A stretch of 64,000 nt of DNA from a beta proteobacterium AAP99 (GCA_001295775.1 LJIA01000017.1:116817-180816); one strand, 5' to 3'; shown: positions 16,902 through 27,965, counted from the first letter of the stretch. The notes: generated by a model not told the origin, from the sequence alone. Program-made: numbers and translations.

Positions 16902-17798
16902 ATGGCGGCAATTACCGCAGGCATGGTGGCTGAACTGCGCGCAAAGACCGATGCGCCGATGATGGAGTGCAAGAAGGCACTGACCGAGGCCGAGGGTGAT
17001 CTCGCCCGTGCCGAAGAGATCCTGCGCGTCCGTCTTGGCAACAAGGCCGGCAAGGCGGCTGCCCGAGTGGCCGCTGAAGGCTTGATCGCCGTGAGCATCG
17101 CGGCTGACGGCAAGCTGGGTTCAATCATCGAAGTCAACTGCGAAACCGACTTTGTTGCCAAGAACGATGATTTCGTGACCCTAACGAACGCACTGGCCGG
17201 CATGGTCAAGGACATCAACCCCACCGACGTCGATGCGCTGTCGGCTCTGCCGTACGGCGAGGGTACCGTCGAGTCCACTCGCACCGCCTTGGTTGGCAAG
17301 ATCGGCGAAAACATGAGTATTCGCCGCTTCAAACGTCTCGAAGCAGCAGGCAAGCTCGCCAGCTATATCCACAATGGCCGCATCGGCGTGGTTGTGGACT
17401 ACACCGGTGACGAAGTTGCCGGCAAGGACGTTGCAATGCACATTGCCGCGACCAAGCCGCTGTCGCTCGACGCCTCTGGCGTACCGGCGGAGAAGATTGC
17501 GGCCGAACGCAGCGTAGCCGAACAAAAGGCTGCCGAGTCTGGCAAGCCGGCCGAGATCGTCGCGAAGATGGTTGATGGCGCCGTGCAGAAGTATCTGAAG
17601 GAAGTCGCGCTGCTGTCTCAGCCGTTCGTGAAGAATGACAAGGAGACCGTCGAGCAGATGCTCAAGAGCAAGGGCACCAAGATCAACGGCTTCACGCTGT
17701 TTGTTGTAGGTGAGGGCATCGAGAAGAAGACGGCCGACTTTGCCGCCGAGGTTGCGGCCCAGGCGGCCGCTGCCCGGGGCGCAGCACCCCAGCAGTAA
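16902..17798 (+). CDS. tsf: Elongation factor Ts
   Basis: 298 residues. The N-terminal UBA-like domain and EF-Tu-contact motif [12 protein letters not shown] are present, then the conserved [13 protein letters not shown] segment and two dimerisation-like core subdomains. It catalyses GDP/GTP exchange on EF-Tu. AGGAG precedes the start. A strong intrinsic terminator follows the stop. Confidence 0.97.
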   Translation: MAAITAGMVAELRAKTDAPMMECKKALTEAEGDLARAEEILRVRLGNKAGKAAARVAAEGLIAVSIAADGKLGSIIEVNCETDFVAKNDDFVTLTNALAGMVKDINPTDVDALSALPYGEGTVESTRTALVGKIGENMSIRRFKRLEAAGKLASYIHNGRIGVVVDYTGDEVAGKDVAMHIAATKPLSLDASGVPAEKIAAERSVAEQKAAESGKPAEIVAKMVDGAVQKYLKEVALLSQPFVKNDKETVEQMLKSKGTKINGFTLFVVGEGIEKKTADFAAEVAAQAAAARGAAPQQ

Positions 17799-17801
17799 GG
17801 C

Positions 17802-17827
17802 AAAGGCGGCGTGAGCCGCCTTTTTTT
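17802..17827 (+). terminator. Intrinsic terminator after tsf
   Basis: AAAGGCGGC / GCCGCCTTT stem with a short GTGA loop, followed by a run of T (TTTTTTT from 17821). It lies immediately after the tsf stop and before pyrH, so pyrH probably has its own promoter as well as read-through. Confidence 0.85.
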
Positions 17828-17886
17828 CGGGCGCCTGCGCCCGGAAGGGCAACATTCAAATTCGTTCACACTGGAGAAACTCGACG

Positions 17887-18597
17887 ATGGCGGCATACAA
17901 GCGAGTCCTGCTGAAGCTATCTGGCGAAGCGTTGATGGGCGATGACGCCTATGGCATCAACCGCACCGTGATCGAATCCATGGTGCGTGACATCGCCGAG
18001 GTCGTCCGTTCCGGGGTCGAGATGGCCATCGTGATCGGCGGCGGAAACATATTCCGCGGTGTAGCCGGCGGTGCCGCGGGCATGGATCGGGCAACTGCGG
18101 ACTACATGGGCATGCTGGCGACCCTGATGAACGGCCTGGCGCTGCAGGATGCGATGAAACACGCGGGCCTTGTTGCGCGCGTTCAAAGTGCACTTCGTGT
18201 CGACCAAGTCGCGGAGCCCTATATCCGGCCTAAGGCGCTGCGCTACCTCGAAGAAGGCAAGGTCGTGATCTTTGCGGCCGGCACCGGCAACCCGTTCTTT
18301 ACCACCGACACGGCGGCCGCGCTTCGCGGCTCGGAGATCGGCGCGGAAATCGTGCTTAAGGCTACAAAAGTCGACGGCATCTATACCGCCGATCCCAAGA
18401 AAGACCCATCGGCGACCATGTACGCCAAGATCAGCTTTGACGAAGCCATCGCACGCAATCTTCAAGTGATGGATGCGACCGCGTTCGCGCTCTGTCGCGA
18501 TCAGCGCCTGCCCATCAAGGTATTCTCGATCTTCAAGCAGGGCGCGCTGATGCGCGTGGTGCGCGGCGAAGACGAAGGCACACTGGTGCACCTGTAG
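17887..18597 (+). CDS. pyrH: UMP kinase
   Basis: 236 residues of the amino-acid-kinase fold. [11 protein letters not shown] opens the protein, I-G-G-G-N-I-F-R-G binds phosphate, and [13 protein letters not shown] is the nucleotide segment. It phosphorylates UMP to UDP, is hexameric, is typically activated by GTP and inhibited by UTP, and feeds RNA and UDP-sugar synthesis. It sits in the conserved tsf-pyrH-frr order. Confidence 0.97.
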   Translation: MAAYKRVLLKLSGEALMGDDAYGINRTVIESMVRDIAEVVRSGVEMAIVIGGGNIFRGVAGGAAGMDRATADYMGMLATLMNGLALQDAMKHAGLVARVQSALRVDQVAEPYIRPKALRYLEEGKVVIFAAGTGNPFFTTDTAAALRGSEIGAEIVLKATKVDGIYTADPKKDPSATMYAKISFDEAIARNLQVMDATAFALCRDQRLPIKVFSIFKQGALMRVVRGEDEGTLVHL

Positions 18598-18659
18598 GTC
18601 ACTCTATCCTTCGCTGGCGTGCGACTGCACCTTCACTCACGCGACTTTGAGTTCAAATC

Positions 18660-19220
18660 ATGAGCGTTGCAGACATCAAGAAGACCGCCACGGAGCGGAT
18701 GCAGAAATCGACTGACTCGCTCAAGGCGAGTCTCGCCAAGATCCGTACAGGTCGGGCGCACACCGGCTTGCTTGATCACATTCAGGTGGACTATTACGGC
18801 TCGATGGTGCCTATCGGCAACGTGGCGAACGTCAATCTGGCCGATGCAAGAACAATCACGGTCCAGCCATGGGAAAAGAAGATGGTTCAGGTCGTGGAAA
18901 AGGCCATCCGCGAATCCGACCTCGGACTCAACCCTGCAACGCAGGGTGATCTGATTCGTGTCCCGATGCCTGCACTGACGGAAGAGCGTCGGAAGGACCT
19001 CACCAAGGTGGTGCGGTCGGAAGGCGAGGATGCAAAGGTTGCTATCCGCAACGTCCGGCGCGATGCCAATGAGCAGCTCAAGAAGCTCGTCAAGGACAAG
19101 CTCGCCTCGGAAGATGATGAGCGTCGAGCCCAGGATGAAGTGCAGAAGCTGACTGACAAGTTCATTGCCGAAGTCGATCGACAGGTGGCGGAGAAGGAAA
19201 AGGAAATCATGACGGTCTGA
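18660..19220 (+). CDS. frr: Ribosome recycling factor
   Basis: 186 residues, the family length. I-R-T-G-R-A-H and [17 protein letters not shown] belong to the L-shaped tRNA-mimic fold, and the long C-terminal three-helix bundle is Lys/Glu-rich. With EF-G it splits the post-termination ribosome. It lies 62 bases after pyrH and ends just before uppS. Confidence 0.97.
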   Translation: MSVADIKKTATERMQKSTDSLKASLAKIRTGRAHTGLLDHIQVDYYGSMVPIGNVANVNLADARTITVQPWEKKMVQVVEKAIRESDLGLNPATQGDLIRVPMPALTEERRKDLTKVVRSEGEDAKVAIRNVRRDANEQLKKLVKDKLASEDDERRAQDEVQKLTDKFIAEVDRQVAEKEKEIMTV

Positions 19221-19266
19221 CCTGTCAAGATCGCCTTTGGCCTTTCGCAGTACGCCCACAACACAG

Positions 19267-20025
19267 ATGCAGTCCTCGACGCAGACCATTCCATCGAGCA
19301 GCGATGTCCCACGCCATGTTGCCATCATCATGGATGGCAACGGACGTTGGGCGCAGCGGCGCATGCTGCCCCGATTTGCCGGGCACGCTCGCGGTGTTGA
19401 GGCTGTACGCAATGTGGTTAAGCGTTGCGTGGAGCGAGGCGTCAAGTACTTGACGCTGTTCGCCTTCAGCAGCGAGAACTGGAGGCGCCCGCCCGAGGAA
19501 GTCGGTTTCCTGATGCGGACCTTCATGGCGGCACTCGAGCATGAGATCGCTCGTATGGAGCGCAACGGTGTGCGTCTCCGAATTGCCGGGGACTTGAGCC
19601 GATTTGATCCCACGCTTCGGGCCAAGATTGAAGAAGGTCAGCGCCGCACCGCGGGCAATTCAACGCTTACCCTCACGGTCTGTGCAAACTATGGCGGACG
19701 ATGGGAAATCCTCGAAGCAATTCGGCAATTGCTGCGTGACCAGCCTGGGCTGCGAGCTGACGAGGTCATCGAGGACCTGATCACCGCTCGTTTGGTGCTC
19801 GGGGATCTACCGGAGCCCGACCTGTTCATCAGAACCGGCGGCGAGCGTCGGATCAGCAACTTCTTGCTGTGGCAGCTCGCGTATACGGAGCTGTACTTCA
19901 CCGATCGCTTCTGGCCCGATTTCGATGGGCAAGCGCTGGACGACGCGATTGACTCCTACGCACAGCGGGAACGCCGCTTTGGGCGCACCAGCGAGCAAGT
20001 GCGTCATTCCGGATCGATCGGCTAA
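19267..20025 (+). CDS. uppS: Undecaprenyl diphosphate synthase
   Basis: 252 residues from ATG 19267; an in-frame TTG at 19237 is possible, and neither has a clear ribosome-binding site. [13 protein letters not shown] is the cis-prenyltransferase catalytic motif, with F-S-S-E-N-W-R-R and [15 protein letters not shown]. It condenses eight isopentenyl diphosphates onto farnesyl diphosphate, making the lipid carrier for peptidoglycan and O-antigen. It uses the products of the pathway that dxr, two genes on, initiates. Confidence 0.96.
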   Translation: MQSSTQTIPSSSDVPRHVAIIMDGNGRWAQRRMLPRFAGHARGVEAVRNVVKRCVERGVKYLTLFAFSSENWRRPPEEVGFLMRTFMAALEHEIARMERNGVRLRIAGDLSRFDPTLRAKIEEGQRRTAGNSTLTLTVCANYGGRWEILEAIRQLLRDQPGLRADEVIEDLITARLVLGDLPEPDLFIRTGGERRISNFLLWQLAYTELYFTDRFWPDFDGQALDDAIDSYAQRERRFGRTSEQVRHSGSIG

Positions 20026-20036
20026 AGCGCGTCTGC

Positions 20037-20864
20037 ATGCTTGGGCAACGCGTTATCACCGCTCTGGTCTTGCTCGTCGCTCTGGGGCTGAGTCTGGCTG
20101 CTGCTGAGCCGATCTGGTTTCAGCTGCTGGTTGCAGCGTTCATCTCGGTTGCGGCCTGGGAGTGGTTTCGCCTGCTTGGCGCGTCAGGCGCGTTGAGTGC
20201 CGCAGGCTCAGTGTTGGTCGCCGGGCTCGGCTTTTCCATCTACTGGAGCAGCAGCCCCGCGATCGAGCCGTGGCTCTTTGGTACAGCCTGTCTGGGGTGG
20301 TTGATTGCTGCCTTGCCAGCGCTTCGAGATCCCGAATGGCTGAAACGTTGCCGCATACTTCACGTCGTTTTGCCGGTCCTCATGTTGTCCGCCTGTTTGA
20401 GTGCCGCGTTTGCCATCCTCTCCAAGCTGGGGCCACTCGGCCTTGTGTCCTTGCTCGCAATCGTCTGGCTGGCAGACGTGGGTGCATATTTCGCTGGGCG
20501 AGCTCTGGGTCGTCGCAAGCTGGCCCCCGCGATCAGCCCGAACAAGACCGTTGAGGGCGCTGTTGGAGGGCTAGCCGCTGTCGCACTGTACGTGTTCGTT
20601 GTGAGTGCCATTCCCGCAGGGAAGGGGCTCTTTCCCGCGGCGCTCAGTGAAGTATGGGGTTTGGCGGGGGCGCTCATTGCGCTTGTGGTCTTGGCGGGGC
20701 TGTCTATCACTGGCGATCTCTTCGAGTCGTTGCTCAAGCGCCGCGCTGGAGTGAAGGACAGCAGCCGCCTGCTGCCTGGGCACGGCGGGGTATTTGATCG
20801 GATCGATGCACTCGTGCCGGTGCTACCTGTCGCGGGCCTCATGCTGATTTACGTCATCAAGTGA
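20037..20864 (+). CDS. cdsA: Phosphatidate cytidylyltransferase
   Basis: 275 residues with about eight hydrophobic membrane segments. The C-terminal signature [21 protein letters not shown] (around residues 232-252) is diagnostic. It makes CDP-diacylglycerol from phosphatidate and CTP at the inner membrane, the branch point for all phospholipids. The gene is 11 bases after uppS and directly before dxr. Confidence 0.95.
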   Translation: MLGQRVITALVLLVALGLSLAAAEPIWFQLLVAAFISVAAWEWFRLLGASGALSAAGSVLVAGLGFSIYWSSSPAIEPWLFGTACLGWLIAALPALRDPEWLKRCRILHVVLPVLMLSACLSAAFAILSKLGPLGLVSLLAIVWLADVGAYFAGRALGRRKLAPAISPNKTVEGAVGGLAAVALYVFVVSAIPAGKGLFPAALSEVWGLAGALIALVVLAGLSITGDLFESLLKRRAGVKDSSRLLPGHGGVFDRIDALVPVLPVAGLMLIYVIK

Positions 20865-20880
20865 ATTGTTGGGCGCACGG

Positions 20881-22053
20881 ATGAGACAGCGGATCTGCGT
20901 ACTTGGTGCAACCGGCTCGATAGGCGATAGCACGCTGGACGTGGTCCAGCGCCACCCTGAGCGCTTCGAGGTGGTCGCGCTGTCGGCCTACCGGCAGATG
21001 GACAAGTTATCCAAGCTGATTCTGACGCATCGTCCGCGCTATGTCGCTGTGGCGGACCCCGCTCAAGCAGCGGCGATCGAGAAGCAGTTTGGCCCCGACG
21101 GCCCGGAGGTGTGCCACGGGGAACAGGCCCTCGCGGATCTAGCACGACTGCCAGAGGTCGATGTCGTCGTCGCAGCAATTGTGGGCGCCGCAGGCATGCG
21201 CTCGACCTGGGCAGCTGCTCGCGCAGGCAAGCGCATCCTCCTGGCGAACAAGGAAGCGCTCGTCAGCGGCGGCCGCTTCATGGTCGATACCGTCAAGGCA
21301 GGTGGTGCAACGCTGCTGCCTTTGGATAGCGAACACAACGCCATCTTCCAATGCCTACCGGGCGACGGATCCGACACGGGGCGCACGCTTTCCGGCGTCC
21401 GCAAGCTGTGGCTGACGGCGTCGGGCGGGCCTTTCCGGACTTGGCCGGCCGAGCACTTCGCTGACATCACGCCAGAGCAGGCGGTCGCTCACCCAAACTG
21501 GGTCATGGGGCGCAAGATCTCCGTGGATTCCGCGACCTTGATGAACAAGGGTCTGGAACTCATCGAAGCTCGCTGGCTCTTTGACTGCATGCCTGAGATG
21601 CTCGATGTTGTCATCCATCCTCAGTCCGTGATTCATTCCATGGTCGAGTATGCGGACGGGTCGTTCCTCGCCCAACTGGGCTCACCAGACATGCGTACCC
21701 CGATCGCTCATGCGCTGGCCATCCCCGAACGCATTTCTGCCGGAGTGAAGCCCATGGATCCCTGGGCGCTCGCGGGCTTGACCTTCGAGCGCCCGGATCT
21801 CGAGCGTTTTCCCTGCTTGCGACTGGCAATGCAGGCGCTGGCGAGTGGTCATGCAGAGTGCGTCGCGCTGAATGCTGCGAACGAAGTCGCGGTGGCAGCG
21901 TTTCTCGATCGCAGATGCTCCTTCCAGGGCATCAGCCAAATCGCAAGCGGAGTGCTTGAGCGGGTAAAGGTCCAAGCGCTCGAAAGCCTTGAAGCGATCG
22001 AGGCGCTTGATGCCGAAGCCCGTCGCCTTGCCGCGTTGCTTCTTCCGGTCTGA
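20881..22053 (+). CDS. dxr: 1-deoxy-D-xylulose 5-phosphate reductoisomerase
   Basis: 390 residues from ATG 20881; a TTG at 20866 is in frame but adds only five residues. The NADPH site is V-L-G-A-T-G-S-I-G, and the metal/substrate segments include [13 protein letters not shown] and S-G-G-P-F-R. It commits 1-deoxyxylulose 5-phosphate to the MEP isoprenoid pathway, which supplies UppS with precursors, and it is the fosmidomycin target enzyme. Confidence 0.96.
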   Translation: MRQRICVLGATGSIGDSTLDVVQRHPERFEVVALSAYRQMDKLSKLILTHRPRYVAVADPAQAAAIEKQFGPDGPEVCHGEQALADLARLPEVDVVVAAIVGAAGMRSTWAAARAGKRILLANKEALVSGGRFMVDTVKAGGATLLPLDSEHNAIFQCLPGDGSDTGRTLSGVRKLWLTASGGPFRTWPAEHFADITPEQAVAHPNWVMGRKISVDSATLMNKGLELIEARWLFDCMPEMLDVVIHPQSVIHSMVEYADGSFLAQLGSPDMRTPIAHALAIPERISAGVKPMDPWALAGLTFERPDLERFPCLRLAMQALASGHAECVALNAANEVAVAAFLDRRCSFQGISQIASGVLERVKVQALESLEAIEALDAEARRLAALLLPV

Positions 22054-22059
22054 TCAGTC

Positions 22060-23403
22060 GTGCAGCAGATCGCATACTTTCTGCTGACCATCAGCGTGCT
22101 TGTTGTGTGGCATGAGCTGGGGCACTACTGGGCTGCCCGCCGCTGCGGTGTGCGAGTGCAACGCTTCTCGCTTGGGTTTGGGCCAGTCCTCTTCTCGCGC
22201 GTGTCAAGGAAGACCGGGGTGGAGTGGGCGGTTTCCGCAGTGCCGCTTGGGGGATACGTCGCCATGGACGAGGGTCGAAGCTCGGCGGGCGAAGTCACTA
22301 CCGCGTCGCCGGGTCGCTTTTCCGCCCAGCCATTGCGCAATCGTGCATTCATCATCGTCGCGGGGCCGATTGCCAACCTGATTCTGGCCGCAGTGCTGTA
22401 TTGGTTGATTGCAGTCGTCGGAAGCACTGCGACCGCGCCGCAGCTGGCCCGCTCTGCCGAGGGGAGTGTGTTTGCGCGTGCGGGTTTCACTGAGCCTGTT
22501 CAAATGCTTTCCGTTGATGATCAGCCCGTGCTCAGTCTTCGAGACGCGAGCATGCGCTTGTTGAGCCATGCCACCGCGCGAGATAGCGTCAACGTTCGCG
22601 TTCGCCCGTTGGGCGCTTCCGCGGCGGATGAGAAGGTCCTCATCCTCGACTTCTCAGCACTTAGCCGTGCAGACATCGATGGCAACGTACTCTCACGCCT
22701 GGGCATGGTGCCTTATGCCGGCCCGGCGGTCATTGCCGACGTGAGCGCGGGAGGAGCGGCAGCTGCCGCCGGCTTGCAGGCGGGCGATCGCGTGCTTCGC
22801 GTGGGCGAAGTCGCCATCGAAGCGGGTGCCGATCTGGCGTCAATCGTCCGGGCTTCCCCGGAGCGGGCACTGAGTCTCACCGTGCTTCGTGCCGGCCAGA
22901 CGCTGCGAGTTTCCGTCGTGCCCAAGCTCTCCGCCGGCTCGGTACGCACCGGGGTGATCGGGATTCGATTTACCGGCCCAGAGCGTGTCACTGAACGCTT
23001 CGCACCGCTTGCCGCAGTTTCCGTGGCCGCTGGGCAGACCTGGGACATGACCGCGATGACCCTTCGAATGCTGTGGCAGATCGCGACCGGTCAAGCGGCA
23101 CTTTCGAATCTGAGCGGACCGATCACGATCGCAGACGTTGCGACCCAATCCGCGAGCTTTGGCCTCATCTCGTTCCTGAGCTTTCTGGCGGTTGTCAGCG
23201 TCGGGCTCTTCGTGTTCAACCTGCTGCCCATTCCTCAGTTGGATGGGGGGCATTTGCTATATTTCGCCTACGAAGCGATGACGGGACGAGCCCCCTCGGA
23301 GCGCGCGCTGCTGTTGGGGCAGCGTGTCGGGTTGATCGTCTTGGGGCTGGTCATGGCCATCGCGCTATCCAACGATGTCATCAGGCGCCTGCCTGCATCC
23401 TGA
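22060..23403 (+). CDS. rseP: Site-2 zinc metalloprotease RseP
   Basis: 447 residues from GTG 22060. H-E-L-G-H (H18, H22, with E19) in the first membrane segment and N-L-L-P-I-P-Q-L-D-G-G in the penultimate one form the intramembrane zinc site. Two PDZ domains occupy the periplasmic loop (residues about 120-310). RseP performs the second cut of anti-sigma-E and clears signal-peptide remnants. Location next to bamA is conserved and fits sigma-E control of envelope assembly. Confidence 0.95.
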   Translation: MQQIAYFLLTISVLVVWHELGHYWAARRCGVRVQRFSLGFGPVLFSRVSRKTGVEWAVSAVPLGGYVAMDEGRSSAGEVTTASPGRFSAQPLRNRAFIIVAGPIANLILAAVLYWLIAVVGSTATAPQLARSAEGSVFARAGFTEPVQMLSVDDQPVLSLRDASMRLLSHATARDSVNVRVRPLGASAADEKVLILDFSALSRADIDGNVLSRLGMVPYAGPAVIADVSAGGAAAAAGLQAGDRVLRVGEVAIEAGADLASIVRASPERALSLTVLRAGQTLRVSVVPKLSAGSVRTGVIGIRFTGPERVTERFAPLAAVSVAAGQTWDMTAMTLRMLWQIATGQAALSNLSGPITIADVATQSASFGLISFLSFLAVVSVGLFVFNLLPIPQLDGGHLLYFAYEAMTGRAPSERALLLGQRVGLIVLGLVMAIALSNDVIRRLPAS

Positions 23404-23440
23404 TGCCCTAGGCATGGCATCGCATAGGTTTCAACCCACA

Positions 23441-25717
23441 ATGTCGCGACTTCTCATTGCATTGCTGGCTTCAGCAATGATCGCGCCGGCTTTTGCCGCC
23501 GCACCCTTCGTCATCAAGGACATTCGCGTCGAAGGGATCCAGCGCACCGAACCCGGCACCGTGTTCAGCTACGTGCCCTTCAAGGTGGGTGACAGCTTCA
23601 GCGACGAACTCGCCTCGGAAACGATCCGCGCCCTCTACGCAACCGGGTTCTTCAAGGACGTGCGGGTGGACGTCCAAGGTGACGTCGTCGTGATCTCGAT
23701 CGAAGAGCGGCCCGCGATTGCGGCGGTGAGTTTCGTCGGCAACAAGGAGTTCGACACCGACACGCTCAAGAAGGCCCTGCGTGATGTCGGAATCGCCGAA
23801 GCGCGGATCTACGACAAGGCCGTCATCGACCGTGCCGAGCAGGAAGTCAAGAGCCAGTACCTGACGCGTAGCAAATATGGCGCAAAGGTCGCAACCACAA
23901 TCACGCCGATCGAGCGCAACCGCGTGAACGTGACGTTCACGATCGATGAAGGCGAAGTCGCCAAGATTCAGGACATCCGCTTCATCGGCAACAAGGCATT
24001 TTCCGATCGCGAACTGCGCGACCAGATCGTGCTTCGCACACCAGGCTGGTTCACCTTCTTCACCAAGGATGACCAGTACTCGCGCCAGAAGCTCTCCGCT
24101 GACCTCGAGAGTCTTCGCTCGTTCTATCTGAACCGCGGCTACCTCGAGTTCAACATCGAATCGTCCCAGGTTTCGATCTCTCCCGACCGCCAGGAAATCT
24201 CGATCACCATCAACCTGTTCGAGGGCGAGAAGTACACCGTCTCGGACATCAAGGTGTCCGGCGAGACACTTGGCCGTACGGACGAACTGCGGCAACTCAT
24301 CAAGATCAAGGCGGGCGACACCTTCAACGGCGACCGCATGACGGAGTCGGTCAAGGCCATGACGGATCGCCTCGGTGCGTTCGGTTTTGCCTTTGCGACC
24401 ATCAATCCGCAACCGAACATTGATCGGGACAAGCGCAGCGTTGCCTTCGATTTCTTCGTTGATCCAGGTCGTCGTGCGTATGTGCGCCGCGTCAACGTGG
24501 TTGGCAACACCCGCACCCGTGACGAGGTGATCCGTCGAGAGGTCCGCCAGTTCGAAAGCGCCTGGTATGACTCCGAGAAGATCCGACTGTCCCGCGACCG
24601 CATCGACCGGCTGGCCTATTTCGACAGTGTGAACGTTGATACGTCGCCAGTGCCGGGCACCGCAGACCAGATTGACGTGACCTACACCGTCAAGGAAAAG
24701 GCGACCGGGCAGATCGCTGCGGCTGTGGGCTACAACAGCACCGACAAGCTTGTGATCACGGCCTCCATTTCGCAGGCGAACGTCTTCGGCTCAGGCAAGA
24801 CCCTTGGGGCTGAAGTCAATACCTCACGGGCATCCCGCGCACTTGCCATCAGCACTGTCGATCCGTACTTCACGGTGGATGGTGTTTCCCGCTCTATCGA
24901 CTTCTATACGCGGACGAGCAACACCGCGAACTTGAATCTCGCGCCAGTGCGCGTTGAAGCACAGGGCGCGAGCATGCGCTTTGGCGTGCCCTTCACGGAC
25001 CTGGATACGGTGTTTCTGGGTCTGGCGGTGGAGCGCAACCGCATCAGCAACGTCTCGGACATTCGCTACCAGGACTACATCCTGCGCTATGGCGAAGAGA
25101 CCTATGCCGGAATCGGTACGCTCGGATGGGGCCGGGACAGCCGGAACAGCGGTATTGCGCCGACGCGGGGCGGGCTGCGCCGATTCAACGCAGAAGTCTC
25201 CGGCGGGGATCTCACCTATTACAAGCTGGACTACCAAGAGCAGCTGTTTTGGCCGATGACGCAGACGCTGACCTTGGCGCTGAACACCCAGGCCACGTAT
25301 GCCGACGGCTTGGGCAAGCGTCCCTATCCGTTCTTCAAGAACCTCTATGCAGGCGGCATCGGCTCGGTGCGCGGGTTCGAAGGCGGCACGCTGGGGCCCA
25401 AGCAGATCCTTTCGGACGGTAGCCTCGGCAACGCGCTTGGCGGCACCAAACGCCTGATCGGCAACCTGGAATTGCAGATTCCGGTGCCCGGCCAAGGCAA
25501 GGAGAAGACCGCTCGCATGTTCGCCTTCGTCGACACAGGCTACCTGTGGGGCGAAAATGAGCGCGCACGTCTGAACGACATGCGCTTTTCTGCTGGCGTG
25601 GGCCTGACCTGGCTCTCGCCGGTCGGTCCGCTCAAGCTGTCGTATGGTCGACCCCTCGTCTCCAAGCCGGGTGATCGGGTCGAGCGCTTCCAGTTCCAGG
25701 TGGGAACTGGCTTCTAA
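23441..25717 (+). CDS. bamA: Outer-membrane assembly factor BamA
   Basis: 758 residues from ATG 23441, which gives a clean signal peptide ending A-P-A-F-A; an in-frame ATG at 23414 is less likely. Five POTRA domains fill residues ~20-420, followed by a 16-strand barrel. The conserved loop-6 motif is visible (G-S-V-R-G-F-E), as is the terminal aromatic residue of an outer-membrane barrel (F-Q-V-G-T-G-F). It folds and inserts beta-barrel proteins. The chaperone gene skp follows. Confidence 0.96.
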   Translation: MSRLLIALLASAMIAPAFAAAPFVIKDIRVEGIQRTEPGTVFSYVPFKVGDSFSDELASETIRALYATGFFKDVRVDVQGDVVVISIEERPAIAAVSFVGNKEFDTDTLKKALRDVGIAEARIYDKAVIDRAEQEVKSQYLTRSKYGAKVATTITPIERNRVNVTFTIDEGEVAKIQDIRFIGNKAFSDRELRDQIVLRTPGWFTFFTKDDQYSRQKLSADLESLRSFYLNRGYLEFNIESSQVSISPDRQEISITINLFEGEKYTVSDIKVSGETLGRTDELRQLIKIKAGDTFNGDRMTESVKAMTDRLGAFGFAFATINPQPNIDRDKRSVAFDFFVDPGRRAYVRRVNVVGNTRTRDEVIRREVRQFESAWYDSEKIRLSRDRIDRLAYFDSVNVDTSPVPGTADQIDVTYTVKEKATGQIAAAVGYNSTDKLVITASISQANVFGSGKTLGAEVNTSRASRALAISTVDPYFTVDGVSRSIDFYTRTSNTANLNLAPVRVEAQGASMRFGVPFTDLDTVFLGLAVERNRISNVSDIRYQDYILRYGEETYAGIGTLGWGRDSRNSGIAPTRGGLRRFNAEVSGGDLTYYKLDYQEQLFWPMTQTLTLALNTQATYADGLGKRPYPFFKNLYAGGIGSVRGFEGGTLGPKQILSDGSLGNALGGTKRLIGNLELQIPVPGQGKEKTARMFAFVDTGYLWGENERARLNDMRFSAGVGLTWLSPVGPLKLSYGRPLVSKPGDRVERFQFQVGTGF

Positions 25718-25779
25718 AATGGTCAACGCCAGCGCTTGAACACGCGTTGTCGTTCAAGCTGGCTTTAAAGATTGGTTGA

Positions 25780-26289
25780 ATGGATATGTTGAAGAAGGTT
25801 CTGGTCACTCTGGCCCTGTGTGTTGCGGCAGCTGCGGGTACCGCTGCAGCCCAGGATGTGCGTATCGGCTACGTGAACTTTGATCGCATCCTGCGCGACT
25901 CTGCCCCGGCCCAGGCGGCAGGTCAGAAGCTCGAAGCCGAGTTCTCCAAGCGCAAGCGCGATCTTGAGGAACTGGGTGCCCGTCTGAAGGCGCAGTTCGA
26001 CAAGCTTGAGAAGGACAGTGCGGTGCTCTCTGAGGCCGATCGCAATCGGCGCCAGCGTGAACTTTCCGAACAGGAGCGCGACTTCCAGCGGCGCCGTCGC
26101 GAGTATGAAGAAGACCTCAACCAGCGTCGCAATGAAGAACTTGCCGCTGTTCTGGAGCGCGCGAATCGCGCCATGCGCCAGATCGCAGAGCAGGAGAAGT
26201 ACGACCTGATCGTTCAGGATGCCGTGTTCAACAGCCCGCGCATCGACATCACGGAGAAGGTGTTGCGCGCTCTCAGTAATGCGCGCTGA
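25780..26289 (+). CDS. skp: Periplasmic chaperone Skp (OmpH)
   Basis: 169 residues with a signal peptide cleaved near T-A-A-A-Q. The mature start I-G-Y-V-N-F-D-R-I-L is typical of the beta-barrel body of the Skp trimer, and residues about 45-125 are a long charged coiled coil forming the tentacles. It holds unfolded outer-membrane proteins for BamA, encoded directly upstream. A terminator follows. Confidence 0.93.
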   Translation: MDMLKKVLVTLALCVAAAAGTAAAQDVRIGYVNFDRILRDSAPAQAAGQKLEAEFSKRKRDLEELGARLKAQFDKLEKDSAVLSEADRNRRQRELSEQERDFQRRRREYEEDLNQRRNEELAAVLERANRAMRQIAEQEKYDLIVQDAVFNSPRIDITEKVLRALSNAR

Positions 26290-26308
26290 GCCAGTCGCAG
26301 ACCCATCA

Positions 26309-26333
26309 ACGGCCGGAGCACTCCGGCCGTTTT
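26309..26333 (+). terminator. Intrinsic terminator after skp
   Basis: ACGGCCGGAG / CTCCGGCCGT form a perfect 10-base stem with a 2-base CA loop, followed by TTT. It separates bamA-skp from the lipid A genes that follow, so lpxD probably has added promoter input or depends on read-through. Confidence 0.8.
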
Positions 26334-26381
26334 GCTTGATACGGGGCGATCCGCCCCAGCGCCAGCCCACGCGGAGCCCCC

Positions 26382-27446
26382 ATGACCCTGACCCAACTTC
26401 TTGAGCAGTTCAGTGCGTTCATCGAGTCGGTCGAAGGTTCGGCCGGGCCTGCGCAGATCATGCGCGTCAATTCTCTGGACGTCGCTGAAGCGGACGAGTT
26501 TTCGTTTCTCTCCAATCCGAAGTACCGCAACGACCTGCAGCGTACGAACGCCGGCGTCGTCGCAATCCGGCGCAAGGACTTCGAGGCGCTGGATGAGCGC
26601 ACCCAGGCTGCTCGCGCTTACCTCATCTGCCGCGATCCCTATCTGTTGTTCGCGCGAGTGGCGCAGTCGCTTCACGTGCAGGCGCGCCCGGCAACCGGCA
26701 TCGCCGCAAGCGCCTCCGTTGATCCTGCGGCACATGTCGATCCAAGCGCGAGTGTCGGACCCGGCGCGGTCATCGAAGCCGGTGCGCGTATTGGCGCGGA
26801 TGTCGTTGTGGGTGCCCTATGCACGATCGGCCGAAACACCGTGCTGGAAGAGGGCGTGTGGCTCTACCCCAGGGTCAGCGTCTATCACGGCTGCACCATC
26901 GGTGCGCGAACCATCATCCACTCGGGTGCCGTGATCGGCGCAGACGGCTTCGGCTACGCGAACGACACAGGGCGCTGGGTGAAGATCCCTCAGACCGGTG
27001 GTGTACGCATCGGTGCGGATTGCGAGATCGGCGCCAACACCACCATCGACCGGGGTGCCATCCAGGACACGGTCATTGGCAATGGGGTCAAGCTCGACAA
27101 CCAGATCCAGATCGCACACAACGTCACCATTGGCGACGACAGCGCGCTCGCCGGCTGTGTCGGCGTGGCTGGATCCGCAGTCATCGGCAAGCGTGTGCAG
27201 ATCGCCGGTGCGGCCAACATCCTCGGTCACTTGAGCATCGCGGACGGCACGGTGATCTCCGTGGCCTCGGTGGTGACCAGTTCCATCGACAAGCCCGGGT
27301 TCTATTCCGGCACCTGGCCCGTACAGCCGCATGAAGACTGGGAGAAGAGTGCAGTCCTGGTGCGACGCCTCGATAAAATGCGCGATGAACTGCGCAGCCT
27401 GCGCCATGAGCTGGCCGCACTCAAGAAATCTTCCGGCGACCAGTAG
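26382..27446 (+). CDS. lpxD: UDP-3-O-(3-hydroxyacyl)glucosamine N-acyltransferase
   Basis: 354 residues. An N-terminal uridine-binding domain (F-S-F-L-S-N-P-K-Y) is followed by a left-handed parallel beta-helix of hexapeptide repeats (residues ~105-300), with the active-site-like Q-I-A-H-N-V segment, and a C-terminal helical extension. It adds the second 3-hydroxyacyl chain in lipid A synthesis. A GGAG lies before the ATG. Confidence 0.95.
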   Translation: MTLTQLLEQFSAFIESVEGSAGPAQIMRVNSLDVAEADEFSFLSNPKYRNDLQRTNAGVVAIRRKDFEALDERTQAARAYLICRDPYLLFARVAQSLHVQARPATGIAASASVDPAAHVDPSASVGPGAVIEAGARIGADVVVGALCTIGRNTVLEEGVWLYPRVSVYHGCTIGARTIIHSGAVIGADGFGYANDTGRWVKIPQTGGVRIGADCEIGANTTIDRGAIQDTVIGNGVKLDNQIQIAHNVTIGDDSALAGCVGVAGSAVIGKRVQIAGAANILGHLSIADGTVISVASVVTSSIDKPGFYSGTWPVQPHEDWEKSAVLVRRLDKMRDELRSLRHELAALKKSSGDQ

Positions 27447-27508
27447 TCTGCTGCGTCAGCATTGGCTCTTCGCCCATCACACGTTACTGACCTGATCAGG
27501 CCCTTCTC

Positions 27509-27964
27509 ATGAGCATTGCACTCGACATCCACGGCGTCCTGAAGGCGCTTCCGCACCGATACCCGCTGCTGCTGGTGGACCGCGTGACCGAACTGGTGCT
27601 CAACGAGAAGATCGTCGCCCTCAAGAATGTGACGATGAACGAGCCTTTCTTCCAGGGTCACTTTCCCGGTTATCCCGTCATGCCCGGCGTGATGATCCTG
27701 GAGGCGCTGGCGCAGTCCGCCGCCTTGCTGGCCTTTGAGAGCCTGGGCATCAAGCCCGACGACAACGCCGTGGTGCTGTTCGTCGGCATCGATGGGGCGC
27801 GCTTCAAGAAGCAGGTGACGCCGGGCGATCAGCTGCGCATGGTCGTGATGCCCACCCGCAACAAGGGCGGCATCTGGAAGTTCGATGCCAAGGCCTATGT
27901 GGACGATCAGGTGGCTTGTGAGGCCGAGCTGATGTGCACCTACCGCAAGCGCGAGGGCGCCTGA
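27509..27964 (+). CDS. fabZ: 3-hydroxyacyl-ACP dehydratase FabZ
   Basis: 151 residues of hot-dog fold. The catalytic histidine lies in [10 protein letters not shown] and the glutamate in [12 protein letters not shown]. It dehydrates 3-hydroxyacyl-ACP in fatty acid elongation, competing with LpxA/LpxD for the same substrate pool, which explains its place between lpxD and lpxA. Confidence 0.96.
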   Translation: MSIALDIHGVLKALPHRYPLLLVDRVTELVLNEKIVALKNVTMNEPFFQGHFPGYPVMPGVMILEALAQSAALLAFESLGIKPDDNAVVLFVGIDGARFKKQVTPGDQLRMVVMPTRNKGGIWKFDAKAYVDDQVACEAELMCTYRKREGA

Positions 27965-27965
27965 G

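Noticed and set aside
19237..19266. TTG 19237 as the uppS start
   Set aside because: It adds ten residues without homology or a ribosome-binding site; ATG 19267 gives the usual family length.
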